The notes under the pieces are model-generated. The model had not been told where the DNA came from and made no database searches. It saw only the letters and a list, made by a program, of their open reading frames with translations. This document shows positions 18,352 through 27,763 of a stretch of 64,000 nucleotides of DNA, one piece after another. The stretch's first letter is position 1. The number at the start of each line of letters is the position of its first letter. This DNA is from Cyanobium sp. M30B3 (GTDB taxonomy: Bacteria > Cyanobacteriota > Cyanobacteriia > PCC-6307 > Cyanobiaceae), in NCBI GenBank assembly GCA_018399015.1, contig CP073761.1, positions 2,418,001 to 2,482,000 on the forward strand. Direction: 5' to 3'. The position numbers were made by a program, and so were the translations under genes.

Positions 18352-18729
18352 CGCCTGCGGGATCAGGTGGGGGCGGATGCCAGGAAGGCGGCCAGCCTCT
18401 GGATCAGGAGGCCGCCCGTCAACGCCGGCTGATCCATCATCAACGCCAAGCCAGCTGCAGTGCCGAAGGACTTTCGGCAGTACCGCACCGGTGAGATCGG
18501 TGTGGGCGATGTGATGGCGGCGGGGCTGGCCGCTCGATCGCGAGGTGATCTCCGCCTTGCCGGGCCACTGTCGGTTGTTGTCCCCAGTCCTCAGCCCAGT
18601 TCACCGCCACCCGTGGCGTCACAGGCAACAAGCCCGGGGAAAACCCTGGCGGATCCGGGGAAAACCGGCTGTGGGTGTGGAAAACCGGGCGCTGGTGGGG
18701 TGGGGCTGGCCCGGGAGGGCGGCGACTGA
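18352..18729. other. Intergenic region without a recognisable gene
   Basis: This 378-base gap lies between the DUF6880 start and the glgX end. It contains a 7-bp inverted repeat TGCCGAA-GGACT-TTCGGCA (18461-18479). Two direct copies of CCGGGGAAAACC lie at 18634-18645 and 18655-18666, with a third weaker copy after. No convincing coding frame is seen. It presumably holds the promoter of the DUF6880 gene. Confidence 0.6.
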
Positions 18730-20895
18730 TCAGGGTTTGAAGCCCCGCAGCAGGCGGGACGACACCAGCAGCATCAGGCTGCGGCTCTCCAGCGGGGCCC
18801 CGAGCGGCTTCCAGGCACTGAAGCCGGCGGGCAGGTCCTCGCCGGCGGGCAGGGCGGTGTCGATCACCCGCAGCCAGCCGGTGGGACACACCGGCAGCTC
18901 GAAGTGCACCGCCCGGCAGTAGGCGTTCATGCCGCACCACAGCAGGGGCCCCTGCACGCTGTCGTTGATGCTCCAGGCCAGCGTGTGCGACCACTCCGCC
19001 CAGTCGGGCTGGCCCACTTCCACGCCGTGCCACTGGCGCCACAGCCCGGCGGGTTCAGCGGCGCCGCGCAGCGGGCGCTCGGCCAGGGGCAGTTCAGGAT
19101 TGAGCAGATCCAGCAGCTGCCTGCGCAAGTGCAGCAGGCGCAGCAGGAAGGTGCGCAGGGCCAGATCGCCCCCATCCGGTTGCCAGTGCATCCAGCCGAG
19201 GGGGTTGTTCTGGCACCAGGTGTTGTTGTTGCCCCCCTGGCTGCGGCGCACCTCATCGCCCATCAGCAGCATCGGCACGCCGGGGGCCAGCAGCAGGGTG
19301 GCCAGCAGGTTGCGCATCTGCCGGTCGCGCAGGGCCAGCACGGCCCGGTCGGTGGTGGGACCCTCCACGCCGTGGTTCCAGCTGTTGTTGTGGTTGTCGC
19401 CGTCGCGGTTGTCCTCGCCGTTGGCCAGGTTGTGTTTGCCGTTGAAGCTCACCAGGTCGGCCAGGGTGAAGCCGTCGTGGGCGGTGAGGAAGGTGACGCA
19501 CTGGCCGGGAAGGGGCAGGCGCGGCTGGTAGAGATCCGGGCTGCCGCTCAGGCGCAGCCCCAGGCCCCAGGCGGTGTTCTCGTCGCCCTTCCAGAAGCGG
19601 CGCACGTCGTCGCGGAAGCGGCCGTTCCAGGTGGCCACGCGCCGGGCCGGAAAGTCGGCCAGCTTGTAGAGGCCGCCGCAGTCCCAGGGCTCGCTGATCA
19701 GCTTGAGGTCGGCCAGTTCCGGGTCGGCCTCCATCGCCTCGAACAGGGGCGGCTGGTCGAGGGGCAGCAGGTTGTCGCCGCGGCTGAGGGCGATGCCCAG
19801 GTCGAAGCGGAAGCCGTCCACCCCCAGTTCGGTGGCCCAGCAGCGCAGGGATTCCAGGATCAGGCGCCGCACCAGGGGGCGGTTGGCGGCCACGGTGTTG
19901 CCGCAGCCGCTCACGTCCTGGTAGTGGCCCTCGAACGACTGCTGGTAGTAGAGGCTGTCGCCGAAGCCCCGCCAGCTGAGGGTGGGCCCGTGCTGGTTGC
20001 CCTCGCTGGTGTGGTTGTAAACCACGTCGAGGATCACCTCGATGCCGGCGCGGTGGCAGGCGCTCACCAGCTGGCGCACCTGGTCGCGGGCGGTGAGGGG
20101 GTCGTCGCCCACCAGGTAGTCCGGGTGGGGGGCCATCCAGCTGATCGGGCTGTAGCCCCAGTGGTTCTGGCGTCCCTCGGGCGCATCCGCAGGATCAAAG
20201 GCCATCACCGGCAGCAGCTCGATCGCGGTGATGCCCAGCTCCTGCAGCTGGGGCAGGCTGTCGATCAGCCCCAGCAGGCTGCCCTGGCGCTCGGCGGGCA
20301 CGGGGCAGCCCGTCCCCTGGGTGAAGCCCCCCACGTGCAGCTCATAGATCACGCTGCGCTGCCATGGGTGCCGCGGCCGGGGAGCGGCATCGAAATCAAA
20401 GCGCTCCCGTTCGGTCACCACCCCCTTCAGGCAGCAGGCGGTATTCGGCACCGCCCCCACCGCTGCGCCCCGCTGGTAGCCCTGCCAGCCGGCGATCGCC
20501 CGGGCGCAGGGGTCGAGCAGCACCTTGGAAGGGTTGAAACTGTGACCGCCCGGCTGCAGCGGCCCGTACACCCGGTAGCCGTAACAGCTGCCCAGCCCCA
20601 CCCCCTCCACTTCCACATGCCAGTGGTCGCCGGCGCGATGGTCGCTGTTGAGCTCCACCACCCGCTGCGGTTCGCGGGCCTCGCCATGGGCAAAGAGCAG
20701 CACTTCCACGCGCGTGGCCAGGGGGGCCACCACGGAGAAATTCACGCCTCGGCGGGTGACGCTGGCCCCCAGGGGCCAGGGCTGGCCACGGTGAACCGGG
20801 GCGCCGGGGGTTACATCCGCTGTTGCACTGGCACTGACTGTTGCACTGGAATCGGTTTTGGCACTGGCGCCCTGGGGCGAGGCGGGCCTGGACAT
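18730..20895 (-). CDS. glgX: Glycogen debranching enzyme (isoamylase type, GH13)
   Basis: GlgX hydrolyses alpha-1,6 branch points during glycogen breakdown, the dark and fermentative carbon source of cyanobacteria. The 721-residue protein has an N-terminal CBM48 domain (RGQPWPLGASVTRRGVNFSV) and a GH13 barrel with EVILDVVYNHTSEGNQHG. It carries the nucleophile Asp in DGFRFDLGIALSRG, the acid Glu in LISEPWDCGG and the transition-state HD in TAHDGFTLADLVSFNGKHN. Start MSRPASPQ (20895) was chosen over an ATG at 20964 because the intervening leader is not conserved-looking. Glycogen release would feed the pyruvate used by the NifJ/Hox module further on. Confidence 0.95.
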   Translation of the reverse strand: MSRPASPQGASAKTDSSATVSASATADVTPGAPVHRGQPWPLGASVTRRGVNFSVVAPLATRVEVLLFAHGEAREPQRVVELNSDHRAGDHWHVEVEGVGLGSCYGYRVYGPLQPGGHSFNPSKVLLDPCARAIAGWQGYQRGAAVGAVPNTACCLKGVVTERERFDFDAAPRPRHPWQRSVIYELHVGGFTQGTGCPVPAERQGSLLGLIDSLPQLQELGITAIELLPVMAFDPADAPEGRQNHWGYSPISWMAPHPDYLVGDDPLTARDQVRQLVSACHRAGIEVILDVVYNHTSEGNQHGPTLSWRGFGDSLYYQQSFEGHYQDVSGCGNTVAANRPLVRRLILESLRCWATELGVDGFRFDLGIALSRGDNLLPLDQPPLFEAMEADPELADLKLISEPWDCGGLYKLADFPARRVATWNGRFRDDVRRFWKGDENTAWGLGLRLSGSPDLYQPRLPLPGQCVTFLTAHDGFTLADLVSFNGKHNLANGEDNRDGDNHNNSWNHGVEGPTTDRAVLALRDRQMRNLLATLLLAPGVPMLLMGDEVRRSQGGNNNTWCQNNPLGWMHWQPDGGDLALRTFLLRLLHLRRQLLDLLNPELPLAERPLRGAAEPAGLWRQWHGVEVGQPDWAEWSHTLAWSINDSVQGPLLWCGMNAYCRAVHFELPVCPTGWLRVIDTALPAGEDLPAGFSAWKPLGAPLESRSLMLLVSSRLLRGFKP

Positions 20896-20966
20896 GGGCA
20901 GCAACGAGCTCGGCCGGCTTGGCCCACAAACTAGGCAGCAGATGCCTCGAACACTCGTTGTCACTG

Positions 20967-21653
20967 TTGACTGCTGACCTGGAGAGCGGCCGTCCGGCGC
21001 GGCAGGTGCGCCAGGGGCTGTGGCTGTTCGCCCCCAACCGCGACACCCAGGGCGGCAGCAGCTGGCTGCTGGAGGGGGAGCGGGGCGATCTGCTGATCGA
21101 CTGCCCGGCCTGGACCCAGGCCAACCTCGACCTGCTGCGCAGCCGGGGCGGCGGCGGCACGATCGTGCTCACGAGCCGGGAGGGCCATGGCCGCACACGC
21201 CGCTTCCAGGAGGCCCTGGGTTGGCCCGTGCTGGTGCAGGAGCAGGAGGCCTACCTGCTACCGGGGGTGCGGCAGCTGCACAGCTTCGGCCAGGAGCACC
21301 AGCTGGGGGAGACGGTGCGCCTGCTCTGGACCCCGGGGCCGACCCCGGGATCCTGTGTGCTGCATCACAGCGGCCCGGGCTGGGATGGCCTGTTCTGTGG
21401 TCGGCTGTTACAGCCGCTGGCCCCCGGTGTGCTGGCACCGCTGCGGCAGCGGCGCACCTTCCACTGGGGGCGCCAGCTGGCCAGCCTGGAGCGGCTGCGG
21501 GCCTGGCTGCCGGCCGGTTCACCCGCCTGGATCGCCTGCGGCGGCGGGCTTGGCGCCCTGCGGGGAGAGGTGCTGGTGGGGGATGGCAGCGGGGTGCTGG
21601 CGGGCCTCGATCTGGTCAAACTGGCCAGCATCGGGGTGCCCGCTGGGCCCTAG
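20967..21653 (+). CDS. MBL-fold-like protein with degenerate metal site
   Basis: The 228-residue protein resembles cyanobacterial metallo-beta-lactamase-fold hydrolases (GLWLFAPNRDTQGGSSWLLE, LLIDCPAWTQANLDLLRS, LLWTPGPTPGSCVLHHSG). Where the HxHxDH motif would follow the ILTH-type strand, this protein reads TIVLTSREGHGRTRRFQ, so the first histidines are absent and zinc binding is doubtful. The start is uncertain: TTG 20967 gives a compact N-terminus, and no ATG lies near. It is divergent from glgX with only about 70 bases between them. Confidence 0.7.
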   Translation: MTADLESGRPARQVRQGLWLFAPNRDTQGGSSWLLEGERGDLLIDCPAWTQANLDLLRSRGGGGTIVLTSREGHGRTRRFQEALGWPVLVQEQEAYLLPGVRQLHSFGQEHQLGETVRLLWTPGPTPGSCVLHHSGPGWDGLFCGRLLQPLAPGVLAPLRQRRTFHWGRQLASLERLRAWLPAGSPAWIACGGGLGALRGEVLVGDGSGVLAGLDLVKLASIGVPAGP

Positions 21654-21806
21654 CGGTGGGCATGCGCACACCAGATCCATTGCGGCTAGACGCTTCTCTG
21701 TTGCGAAGCGGCCCCATGCCCCATACCATTAGCGCGCTCCACACCAGGGCGGTCGGCTTTTCCGACTCCCGATCCCTGACCGCCGCACAACAGGTTTCCC
21801 CGTCCC

Positions 21807-22088
21807 ATGAACAAAGCAGACCTCGTCAATCTCGTGGCTGCCCGCACCGAGCTCACCAAGACCGACGTCGGTCTGGTGGTTGATGCCCTGATCGACACCA
21901 TCATCGATTCGGTGGTGGATGGCAAGAAGGTGTCGATCCTCGGCTTCGGCTCCTTCGAACCCCGCGACCGCTCCGCCCGCCAGGGTCTGAACCCCAAGAC
22001 CGGCGAGAAGATCAAGATCGAGGCCAAGCGGGTGCCCGCCTTCACCGCCGGCAAGATGTTCAAGGACAAGGTGCAGGGCGTCGGCTGA
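21807..22088 (+). CDS. hup: DNA-binding protein HU
   Basis: HU is a small histone-like dimer that bends and compacts DNA. The 93-residue sequence starts MNKADLVNLVAARTELTKTD and has the core GKKVSILGFGSFEPRDRSAR, the arm sequence GLNPKTGEKIKIEAKRVPAF and the end FTAGKMFKDKV. Length matches HU (about 90). The gluQRS frame overlaps its stop codon. Confidence 0.97.
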   Translation: MNKADLVNLVAARTELTKTDVGLVVDALIDTIIDSVVDGKKVSILGFGSFEPRDRSARQGLNPKTGEKIKIEAKRVPAFTAGKMFKDKVQGVG

Positions 22089-23083
22089 TCGCTGATTCCG
22101 GCCAACCCACCCCGCTGCGGCTGCCCGCCCACCTACGCGGGCAGCTGGATCTCGGCGCCGCCCTGCGCCAGCAGGGCTATCGCGGACGCTTCGCCCCCTC
22201 CCCCACCGGCTGCCTGCATCGCGGCAACCTGCGTACGGCGCTGTTGTCCTGGTTGGCCGCCCGGTTGGAAGGGGGTATGTGGCTGCTTCGCATCGATGAC
22301 CTCGACACCCCGCGCAACCGGCCGGGGGCTGAGCAGGCGATCCTGGCCGATCTGCGCTGGCTGGGCCTCCACTGGGATGGCCCGCTCCGGCGCCAGAGCG
22401 CCCGCCGGGGTGCGTACGCCACGGTGCTGTCCGCCCTGCGGCGCGCCGGCTGGCTCTATGCCTGCCGCTGCAGTCGCCGGATGCTGGCCGACATCTCCGC
22501 CCCCCACGGGGCGCCGCCGGTGTACCCGGGCCGCTGCCGTGACCTGGGCCTGGGTTGGGCGGCAAACTTCGATCGCTTGCCCAGCTGGCGCTGGCGCCTG
22601 CCGGCCGGGCCGATCCTGTGGCGGGAGCGCTTTGCCGGTTCCGGGCGGCTGGATGGCGCCAGCCAGGTGGGCGATGTGGTGTTGCGCCGCGCCGACGGTT
22701 TTCTGGCCTACCACCTGGCCACCGCCGTGGATGAACTCAGCCTGGGCATCGGCGAGGTGGTGCGCGGTGAGGACCTGTACTGGGCCACCGGCCCCCAGGT
22801 GGCGCTGATGCGGCTGCTGGGGGCTGAGCCGCCGGGCTATGGCCACGTGCCGCTCTGGCGCGATGCCCAGGGCCAGCGGCTGAGCAAGCGCGAGGGGGCC
22901 GAGGGGCTGTCGGGGATGCGCGAGCGCGGCCTGGATGCGGCGGCCGTGATCGGCGAGCTGGCCGCCAGTGCCGGCCTGGTGCCGGCGGGCAGCCGGCTCA
23001 GTGCGGCGGAACTGCTGCAGGAGCTCACTCCCGGCCTGTTCGCCGCGCGGCTGCGGGCCGCCGCGGCGGATCGGCAGTCTTAA
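22085..23083 (+). CDS. gluQRS: Glutamyl-Q tRNA(Asp) synthetase; start codon unclear
   Basis: GluQRS is a truncated glutamyl-tRNA synthetase that attaches glutamate to queuosine in tRNA-Asp. Seen: the class I HIGH region RGRFAPSPTGCLHRGNLRTA, LLRIDDLDTPRNRPGAEQ, a Cys-containing zinc region (YACRCSRRMLADI and GRCRDLG), VDELSLGIGEVVRGEDLYWA and the KMSKS equivalent RLSKREGAEGL. No ATG, GTG or TTG exists in frame between the hup gene and the HIGH motif. The first TTG (22244) would delete the active site. I therefore placed the start at CTG 22085, overlapping the hup stop codon. The true start may be another non-standard codon. Confidence 0.85.
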   Translation: MIADSGQPTPLRLPAHLRGQLDLGAALRQQGYRGRFAPSPTGCLHRGNLRTALLSWLAARLEGGMWLLRIDDLDTPRNRPGAEQAILADLRWLGLHWDGPLRRQSARRGAYATVLSALRRAGWLYACRCSRRMLADISAPHGAPPVYPGRCRDLGLGWAANFDRLPSWRWRLPAGPILWRERFAGSGRLDGASQVGDVVLRRADGFLAYHLATAVDELSLGIGEVVRGEDLYWATGPQVALMRLLGAEPPGYGHVPLWRDAQGQRLSKREGAEGLSGMRERGLDAAAVIGELAASAGLVPAGSRLSAAELLQELTPGLFAARLRAAAADRQS

Positions 23084-23162
23084 GGAAGCTTTCGGGATCG
23101 TTGGGCCCCAATCCCCCCACACTGGAGAGCATGTCCATCCGCTTCCCGCGAGCGCCGCAGCG

Positions 23163-23423
23163 ATGTCCGCCCTTCAGCAGCCCGAACTGGCGGCTGCCCC
23201 GGCCCCGTTGATTGATCAGACCAGTTCCGTGCTCCGCGAGGTGTGCCCGAGTTGTGGAGGCAGCGGCATGCTGCGGCTCGGCGACCAGCGCTTCCGCACC
23301 TGTCTCGACTGCCTCGGCCAGGGCCGTCTGCCGGCGGTGGCCTCCGCCACCACCGTGGCCGAGGTGCTCCAGCTCGACAGCTGCCGGCTCAACGCAGCTG
23401 CTTCTTCCGCTGCTGCCAGATGA
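23163..23423 (+). CDS. Small DnaJ-type zinc-finger protein
   Basis: The 86-residue protein carries two CxxCxGxG-type motifs, CPSCGGSG and CLDCLGQG, separated by 14 residues. This is one complete four-cysteine zinc site like half of the DnaJ central domain. N- and C-terminal parts are low-complexity. I recall similar proteins in other marine and freshwater Synechococcus. The role is unknown, with protein-disulfide or chaperone-related binding as guesses from the motif. Confidence 0.75.
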   Translation: MSALQQPELAAAPAPLIDQTSSVLREVCPSCGGSGMLRLGDQRFRTCLDCLGQGRLPAVASATTVAEVLQLDSCRLNAAASSAAAR

Positions 23424-23505
23424 AGAAGGCCGCGGTGCCCACCACCACCGCCAGGGGCGCGGCGGTGAGCAGAAGCAGGATCACGGCGGTCCAGTCGGTG
23501 TACAT
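23389..23505 (-). CDS. 38-residue single-TM protein
   Basis: From ATG 23505 the frame encodes MYTDWTAVILLLLTAAPLAV, then a further hydrophobic run, and ends FFIWQQRKKQLR. One TM helix followed by a basic C-terminal tail is the architecture of small photosystem or cytochrome b6f subunits, but I cannot match it to psbX, psbY, psbM, petN or petM. It overlaps the 3' end of the zinc-finger gene on the other strand by 35 bases and the proposed start of the next plus-strand gene by 8. These overlaps lower confidence. Confidence 0.5.
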   Translation of the reverse strand: MYTDWTAVILLLLTAAPLAVVVGTAAFFIWQQRKKQLR

Positions 23506-23809
23506 CGCTGCAGACGAAAACCGGGCCCATCATCCCAGGCGGTGGCTGCTTTGCTCACGCCCCCTGCTGCTGTTGTTGCCACTCCTGAGCCAGGTCCTGC
23601 TGGCCGCTCCAGCCCGGGCTGGGGTGGAGTTCGACAACTGCCAGCCCAGCGGCGATGGCGGCATCACCTGCGACACCCGCCCCACCGGCAACACCCGCAT
23701 GGACGATCAGGACGCCCGCTACGGCCTGCTCGACCAGGCCACCCCCGGCTGGAAGGAATTCGACCCCGCCGGTGGCGAGGGGGAGTTCTCGATCGAGGCG
23801 CCGTTCTGA
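23498..23809 (+). CDS. Small secreted protein, function unknown
   Basis: The C-terminal part VEFDNCQPSGDGGITCDTRP followed by TGNTRMDDQDARYGLLDQA and EFDP looks like a conserved cyanobacterial exported protein. It is preceded by a clear signal peptide (LLLLLPLLSQVLLAAPARAG, cleavage after ARA). Two Cys in the mature protein could form a disulfide. The start is uncertain: GTG 23498 gives a 103-residue precursor, and ATG 23420 (overlapping the previous stop as ATGA) would give a longer leader. No function is known to me. Confidence 0.65.
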   Translation: MYIAADENRAHHPRRWLLCSRPLLLLLPLLSQVLLAAPARAGVEFDNCQPSGDGGITCDTRPTGNTRMDDQDARYGLLDQATPGWKEFDPAGGEGEFSIEAPF

Positions 23810-23866
23810 GCGGCCCGGGCCGGCCGCCATGGCCACACTGGAGCCAACGGAGTCGATCTCGCCCCG

Positions 23867-26701
23867 ATGGCTGAGCAAAGCACCAGCCGGACCGATCCCA
23901 CCTACGACATCCTGCGCAGCGAGCGCCGGCCGCTCGACGCCCTGTTCAATCCCGGCTGCGTGGCGGTGATCGGTGCCAGTGAGCGCCCGGGCAGCGTGGG
24001 CCGCACCCTGCTCTGGAACCTGCTGCGCTCGCCCTTCGGCGGCACGGTGTACCCGGTGAACCCCCGCCGCCACAGCGTGCTGGGCGTGCACTGCTACGCC
24101 AGCGTGGCCGACGTGCCCGAGCGGGTGGACCTGGCCGTGATCGCCACGCCGGCCTCGGGCGTGCCCGAGGTGGTGGCGGCCTGCGCCGCCGCCGGGGTGC
24201 GCGCCGCCATCGTGATCTCCGCCGGTTTCCGCGAAGTGGGGCCGGAGGGTGCGGAGTTGGAGGGGCGGTTGCGCGATGCGCTGCGGGGTTCGGGCATGCG
24301 CCTGCTGGGACCCAACTGCCTGGGGCTGATGAACCCCCGCACCGGCCTCAACGCCAGCTTCGCCCCCTCCGAGCCGGCAGCGGGGCATGTGGGCTTTCTC
24401 AGCCAGTCGGGGGCGATCTGCACGGCGGTGCTCGACTGGAGCCGGCGGGAGAAGGTGGGCTTCAGCGCGTTTGTGTCGATGGGCTCGATGCTCGATGTGG
24501 GCTGGGGCGATCTGATCACCGAGCTCGGTGACGATCCCGCCACCCGCAGCATCGTGATCTACATGGAGGCAATCGGCGATGCCCGCGCCTTTCTCTCGGC
24601 GGCGCGGGAGGTGGCGCTCACCAAGCCGATCGTGCTGATCAAGGGGGGCCGCAGCGCCGAAGCCGCCCGGGCGGCGGCCTCCCACACCGGTGCCCTGGCC
24701 GGCAGTGACGCGGTGCTGGAGGCGGCGCTGCGGCGCTGCGGCGTGCTGCGGGTGGAGCGGCTCTCCGACCTGTTCGACCTGGCGGAGATGCTGGCCAAGC
24801 AGCCACGGCGGCCGGCCGGGCCGCGGCTGGCGATCCTCACCAATGCCGGTGGGCCGGGGGTGCTGGCCACCGATGCCCTGGTGCTCAGCGGCGGCGAGCT
24901 GGCCAGCCTCGATCCGGCCACCGTGGCGGCCCTCGATGCGGTGCTGCCGCCCCACTGGAGCCGTTCCAACCCGATCGACATCCTCGGCGACGCCGACCCG
25001 GAGCGCTACGGCCGGGCGATCGAGCTCGCCCTGGCCGACCCCAACAGCGACGGCCTGCTGGTGATCCTCACCCCCCAGGCGATGACCGACCCCGCCGCCA
25101 CCGCCGTGCGCCTGCGGGAGCTGGCGGCCCGCTCCAGCAAGCCGCTGGTGGCCAGCTGGATGGGCGGCGCGGAGGTGGCGGCCGGCGAGGACCTGCTCAA
25201 CCAGGCCGGCATCGCCACCAACGACTACCCGGACGCGGCGGCCCGGCTGTTCACCGCCCTGTGGCGCTACAGCTACAACCTGCGCGGCATCTACGAGACC
25301 CCCGCCCTGGTGCCCGAGTCCGAAGGGGGGGCGCCGGCGGCAGACGGAGCGGAGCGGCAGGACGGGCTGGCGGTGCTGCAGCGGGCCCAGGCCGAGGGGC
25401 GGGAGCTGCTCAGCGAGGCGGAGGCCAAGCAGGTGCTGGCCGCTGCCGGGATTCCGGTGGTGGACACCCGGCTGGCCGGCTCGCCGGAGCAGGCGGTGGC
25501 GGCTGCCGAGGCGATCGGCTACCCGGTGGTGCTCAAGCTCAACAGCGCCACCATCACCCACAAGACGGACGTGGGTGGCGTGCGCCTCGACCTGGCCGGA
25601 CCCGAGGCGGTGGCCGACGCCTACCGCACGATGGCCGTCACGGTGGGTGAGCGCTGCGGGCCGGAGGCCTTCGCCGGGGTGAGCGTGCAGCCGATGCTGC
25701 CCCGCGCCGACGGGTTGGAACTGATCGTGGGCAGCAGCCTCGATCCCCAGTTCGGGCCGGTGATCCTGTTCGGCAGCGGCGGCACCCTGGTGGAGGTGCA
25801 GCGCGACAGCGCCGTGGCCCTGCCGCCGCTGAACACCACCCTGGCGCGGCGGCTGATGGAGCAGACGCGGGTGTACCGGGCCCTGCAGGGGGTGCGCGGC
25901 GGGCCGCCGGCCGACCTGCCAGCCCTGGAACAGCTGCTGGTGCGGCTCAGCCGGCTGGTGCTGGAGCAGCCGGCGATCCGCGAGATCGACATCAACCCGC
26001 TGCTGGTGCTGCCCGGTGATCCCCGCCGCCCCCTGGTGGCCCTCGATGCCCGCATCGTGATCCAGCCCCTGGCGGGGGCCACCTGCAGCCTGCCCCGGCC
26101 GGCGATCCGGCCCTATCCCAGTGAATACGTGCGCCCCTGGCGGCTGCGCGACGGCACGGCGGTGACGATCCGGCCGATCCGTCCCGAGGACGAGCCGCTG
26201 GTGGTGGCCTTCCACCGCACCCTCTCGGAGGAGAGCGTGTACTACCGCTACTTCCACATGATGTCGCTGCAGCACCGCACCGCCCATGAGCGGCTGGTGC
26301 GCATCTGCTTCACCGACTACGAGCGCGAGCTGGCCCTGGTGGCGGACCGCCGCGATCCGGCCAGCGGCGAGCACGCCCTGCTGGCGGTGGGACGCCTCAG
26401 CCGGGTGCACGGCAGCAACGCCGCCGAGTTCTCGATGCTGGTGAGTGACGCGTATCAGCAGCAGGGGCTGGGCACCGAGCTGCTGGGCCAGCTGCTGCGC
26501 ATCGGCCGCGACGAGGGCATCGAGCGGGTCACGGCCGAGATCCTGCACGAGAACGGCGCCATGCAGCGGGTGTGCCGCAAGCTCGGCTTCCAGCTGCGCA
26601 ACACCCCGGAGGTGGTGGAGGCCTGGGTGGATCTGGCGGGCTGGCAGCTGCCGCTGGAGCAGGGTTCGCAGCCGGGCGCTCAGCTGGTGGGTGGCGCCTG
26701 A
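23867..26701 (+). CDS. ADP-forming acyl-CoA synthetase-like protein fused to GNAT acetyltransferase (PatZ/Pka type)
   Basis: The 944-residue protein combines an NDP-forming acyl-CoA synthetase with a C-terminal GNAT domain. Domains in order: CoA-binding ([20 protein letters not shown]), succinyl-CoA ligase-like ([16 protein letters not shown] and [20 protein letters not shown]), ATP-grasp ([40 protein letters not shown]), and GNAT from about residue 765 ([40 protein letters not shown]). This is the architecture of E. coli PatZ and Salmonella Pat, which acetylate lysines of metabolic enzymes. In many Pat proteins the synthetase half is a regulatory acetyl-CoA sensor. The gene converges on a deacetylase-family gene. 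Confidence 0.9.
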   Translation: MAEQSTSRTDPTYDILRSERRPLDALFNPGCVAVIGASERPGSVGRTLLWNLLRSPFGGTVYPVNPRRHSVLGVHCYASVADVPERVDLAVIATPASGVPEVVAACAAAGVRAAIVISAGFREVGPEGAELEGRLRDALRGSGMRLLGPNCLGLMNPRTGLNASFAPSEPAAGHVGFLSQSGAICTAVLDWSRREKVGFSAFVSMGSMLDVGWGDLITELGDDPATRSIVIYMEAIGDARAFLSAAREVALTKPIVLIKGGRSAEAARAAASHTGALAGSDAVLEAALRRCGVLRVERLSDLFDLAEMLAKQPRRPAGPRLAILTNAGGPGVLATDALVLSGGELASLDPATVAALDAVLPPHWSRSNPIDILGDADPERYGRAIELALADPNSDGLLVILTPQAMTDPAATAVRLRELAARSSKPLVASWMGGAEVAAGEDLLNQAGIATNDYPDAAARLFTALWRYSYNLRGIYETPALVPESEGGAPAADGAERQDGLAVLQRAQAEGRELLSEAEAKQVLAAAGIPVVDTRLAGSPEQAVAAAEAIGYPVVLKLNSATITHKTDVGGVRLDLAGPEAVADAYRTMAVTVGERCGPEAFAGVSVQPMLPRADGLELIVGSSLDPQFGPVILFGSGGTLVEVQRDSAVALPPLNTTLARRLMEQTRVYRALQGVRGGPPADLPALEQLLVRLSRLVLEQPAIREIDINPLLVLPGDPRRPLVALDARIVIQPLAGATCSLPRPAIRPYPSEYVRPWRLRDGTAVTIRPIRPEDEPLVVAFHRTLSEESVYYRYFHMMSLQHRTAHERLVRICFTDYERELALVADRRDPASGEHALLAVGRLSRVHGSNAAEFSMLVSDAYQQQGLGTELLGQLLRIGRDEGIERVTAEILHENGAMQRVCRKLGFQLRNTPEVVEAWVDLAGWQLPLEQGSQPGAQLVGGA

Positions 26702-27663
26702 GCGCCCGGGCTTGCAGCCTGCAGCAGCGCCTCCAGGTGAGCCGCGCTGCTCTCCCCGAGGGCGCCGAGGTGGTAGCCCCCCTCCAGCACCGACACCAGC
26801 CGGCCGCCGGCGTGCTCGGCGGCCACGGCCAGGCAGGAGGCAGTGAGGGCGCCGTAGTCGGCGCTGTTGAGCTGGAAGCGGCCGAGGGGGTCGCGGCGGT
26901 GGCCGTCGAAGCCGGCCGAGAGCAGCAGCAGCTGCGGCCGGAAGCGGGCCGCGGCCGGCAGCAGGGCCTCCTCCAGGGTGCGCAGCACGGTGGTGCCGTC
27001 GCTGCCGGCGGGCAGGGGGCAGTTGAGGGTGGTGCCGCTGCCGCGGCCCTCGCCCCGCTCCGTTGCGGCGCCGCTGCCCGGGTAGTTGCCCCACTCGTGC
27101 ACGCTCAGATAGAACACGCTCGGGTCGCTCCAGAAGATCGCCTGGGTGCCGTTGCCGTGGTGCACGTCCCAGTCGACGATCAGCACCCGCTCCAGCCCGT
27201 GCACCGCCTGGGCATGGCGGGCGGCCAGGGCCACGTTGTTGAACACGCAGAAGCCCATGCCCCGCTCCGGCTCGGCGTGGTGGCCGGGGGGACGCACGGC
27301 GGCGAAGGCGTTGGCCAGGGTGCCCTGCAGCACCCCATCCACCGCCACCAGCACGCCGCCGGCGGCCAGCCGGGCCACGTCCTCGCTGTGCTCGCCGATG
27401 GCCGTGTCGCCGGTGGAGAGCTCGCTGCGGCCGTAGGCCCCATCCCGGCGCACGGTGTGCAGGTAGCCCTGGCTGTGGCAGCGCAGCAGTTCGGCGTCGC
27501 TGATCGGCCGCGGTGTGATCCGCTGGCAGCGCTGCAGCAGGCCCCGCTGGCCCAGGGCCTGCTCGATGGCGTCGAGCCGCTCGGGGCACTCGGGATGGTG
27601 GCTGCCGGTGTGGTGCAGGCGGAAGGCCGGATCCAGCAGCAGGCCGGTGGTGGGCATCAGCAT
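26680..27663 (-). CDS. Histone deacetylase-family (class II-like) amidohydrolase
   Basis: This zinc-dependent deacetylase-superfamily member (AcuC/AphA/HDAC fold) removes acyl groups from lysine or polyamines. The 327-residue protein shows [20 protein letters not shown], the catalytic His pair in [20 protein letters not shown], zinc ligands in [19 protein letters not shown] and [17 protein letters not shown], and EGGYHLGAL near the end. Start [12 protein letters not shown] (27663) is preferred, with ATG 27657 also possible. The 3' end overlaps the PatZ-like gene by 22 bases in convergent orientation. The pair could write and erase protein acetylation, which is inference from families and location. 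Confidence 0.92.
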   Translation of the reverse strand: MLMPTTGLLLDPAFRLHHTGSHHPECPERLDAIEQALGQRGLLQRCQRITPRPISDAELLRCHSQGYLHTVRRDGAYGRSELSTGDTAIGEHSEDVARLAAGGVLVAVDGVLQGTLANAFAAVRPPGHHAEPERGMGFCVFNNVALAARHAQAVHGLERVLIVDWDVHHGNGTQAIFWSDPSVFYLSVHEWGNYPGSGAATERGEGRGSGTTLNCPLPAGSDGTTVLRTLEEALLPAAARFRPQLLLLSAGFDGHRRDPLGRFQLNSADYGALTASCLAVAAEHAGGRLVSVLEGGYHLGALGESSAAHLEALLQAASPGAQAPPTS

Positions 27664-27763
27664 CACCTCAACTCCCTGCAAGGCTTCCCCCACAATCGCT
27701 GACAGTTGCGTTTTTGCTGGCTATCGAGAAGGTGTGACTGGGCGGTTCCGCCGCCAGCAGCCC

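Noticed and set aside
23555-27589. A 1344-codon minus-strand frame
   Set aside because: It spans the antisense of the PatZ-like gene and a wrong frame of the deacetylase gene, and contains no domain.
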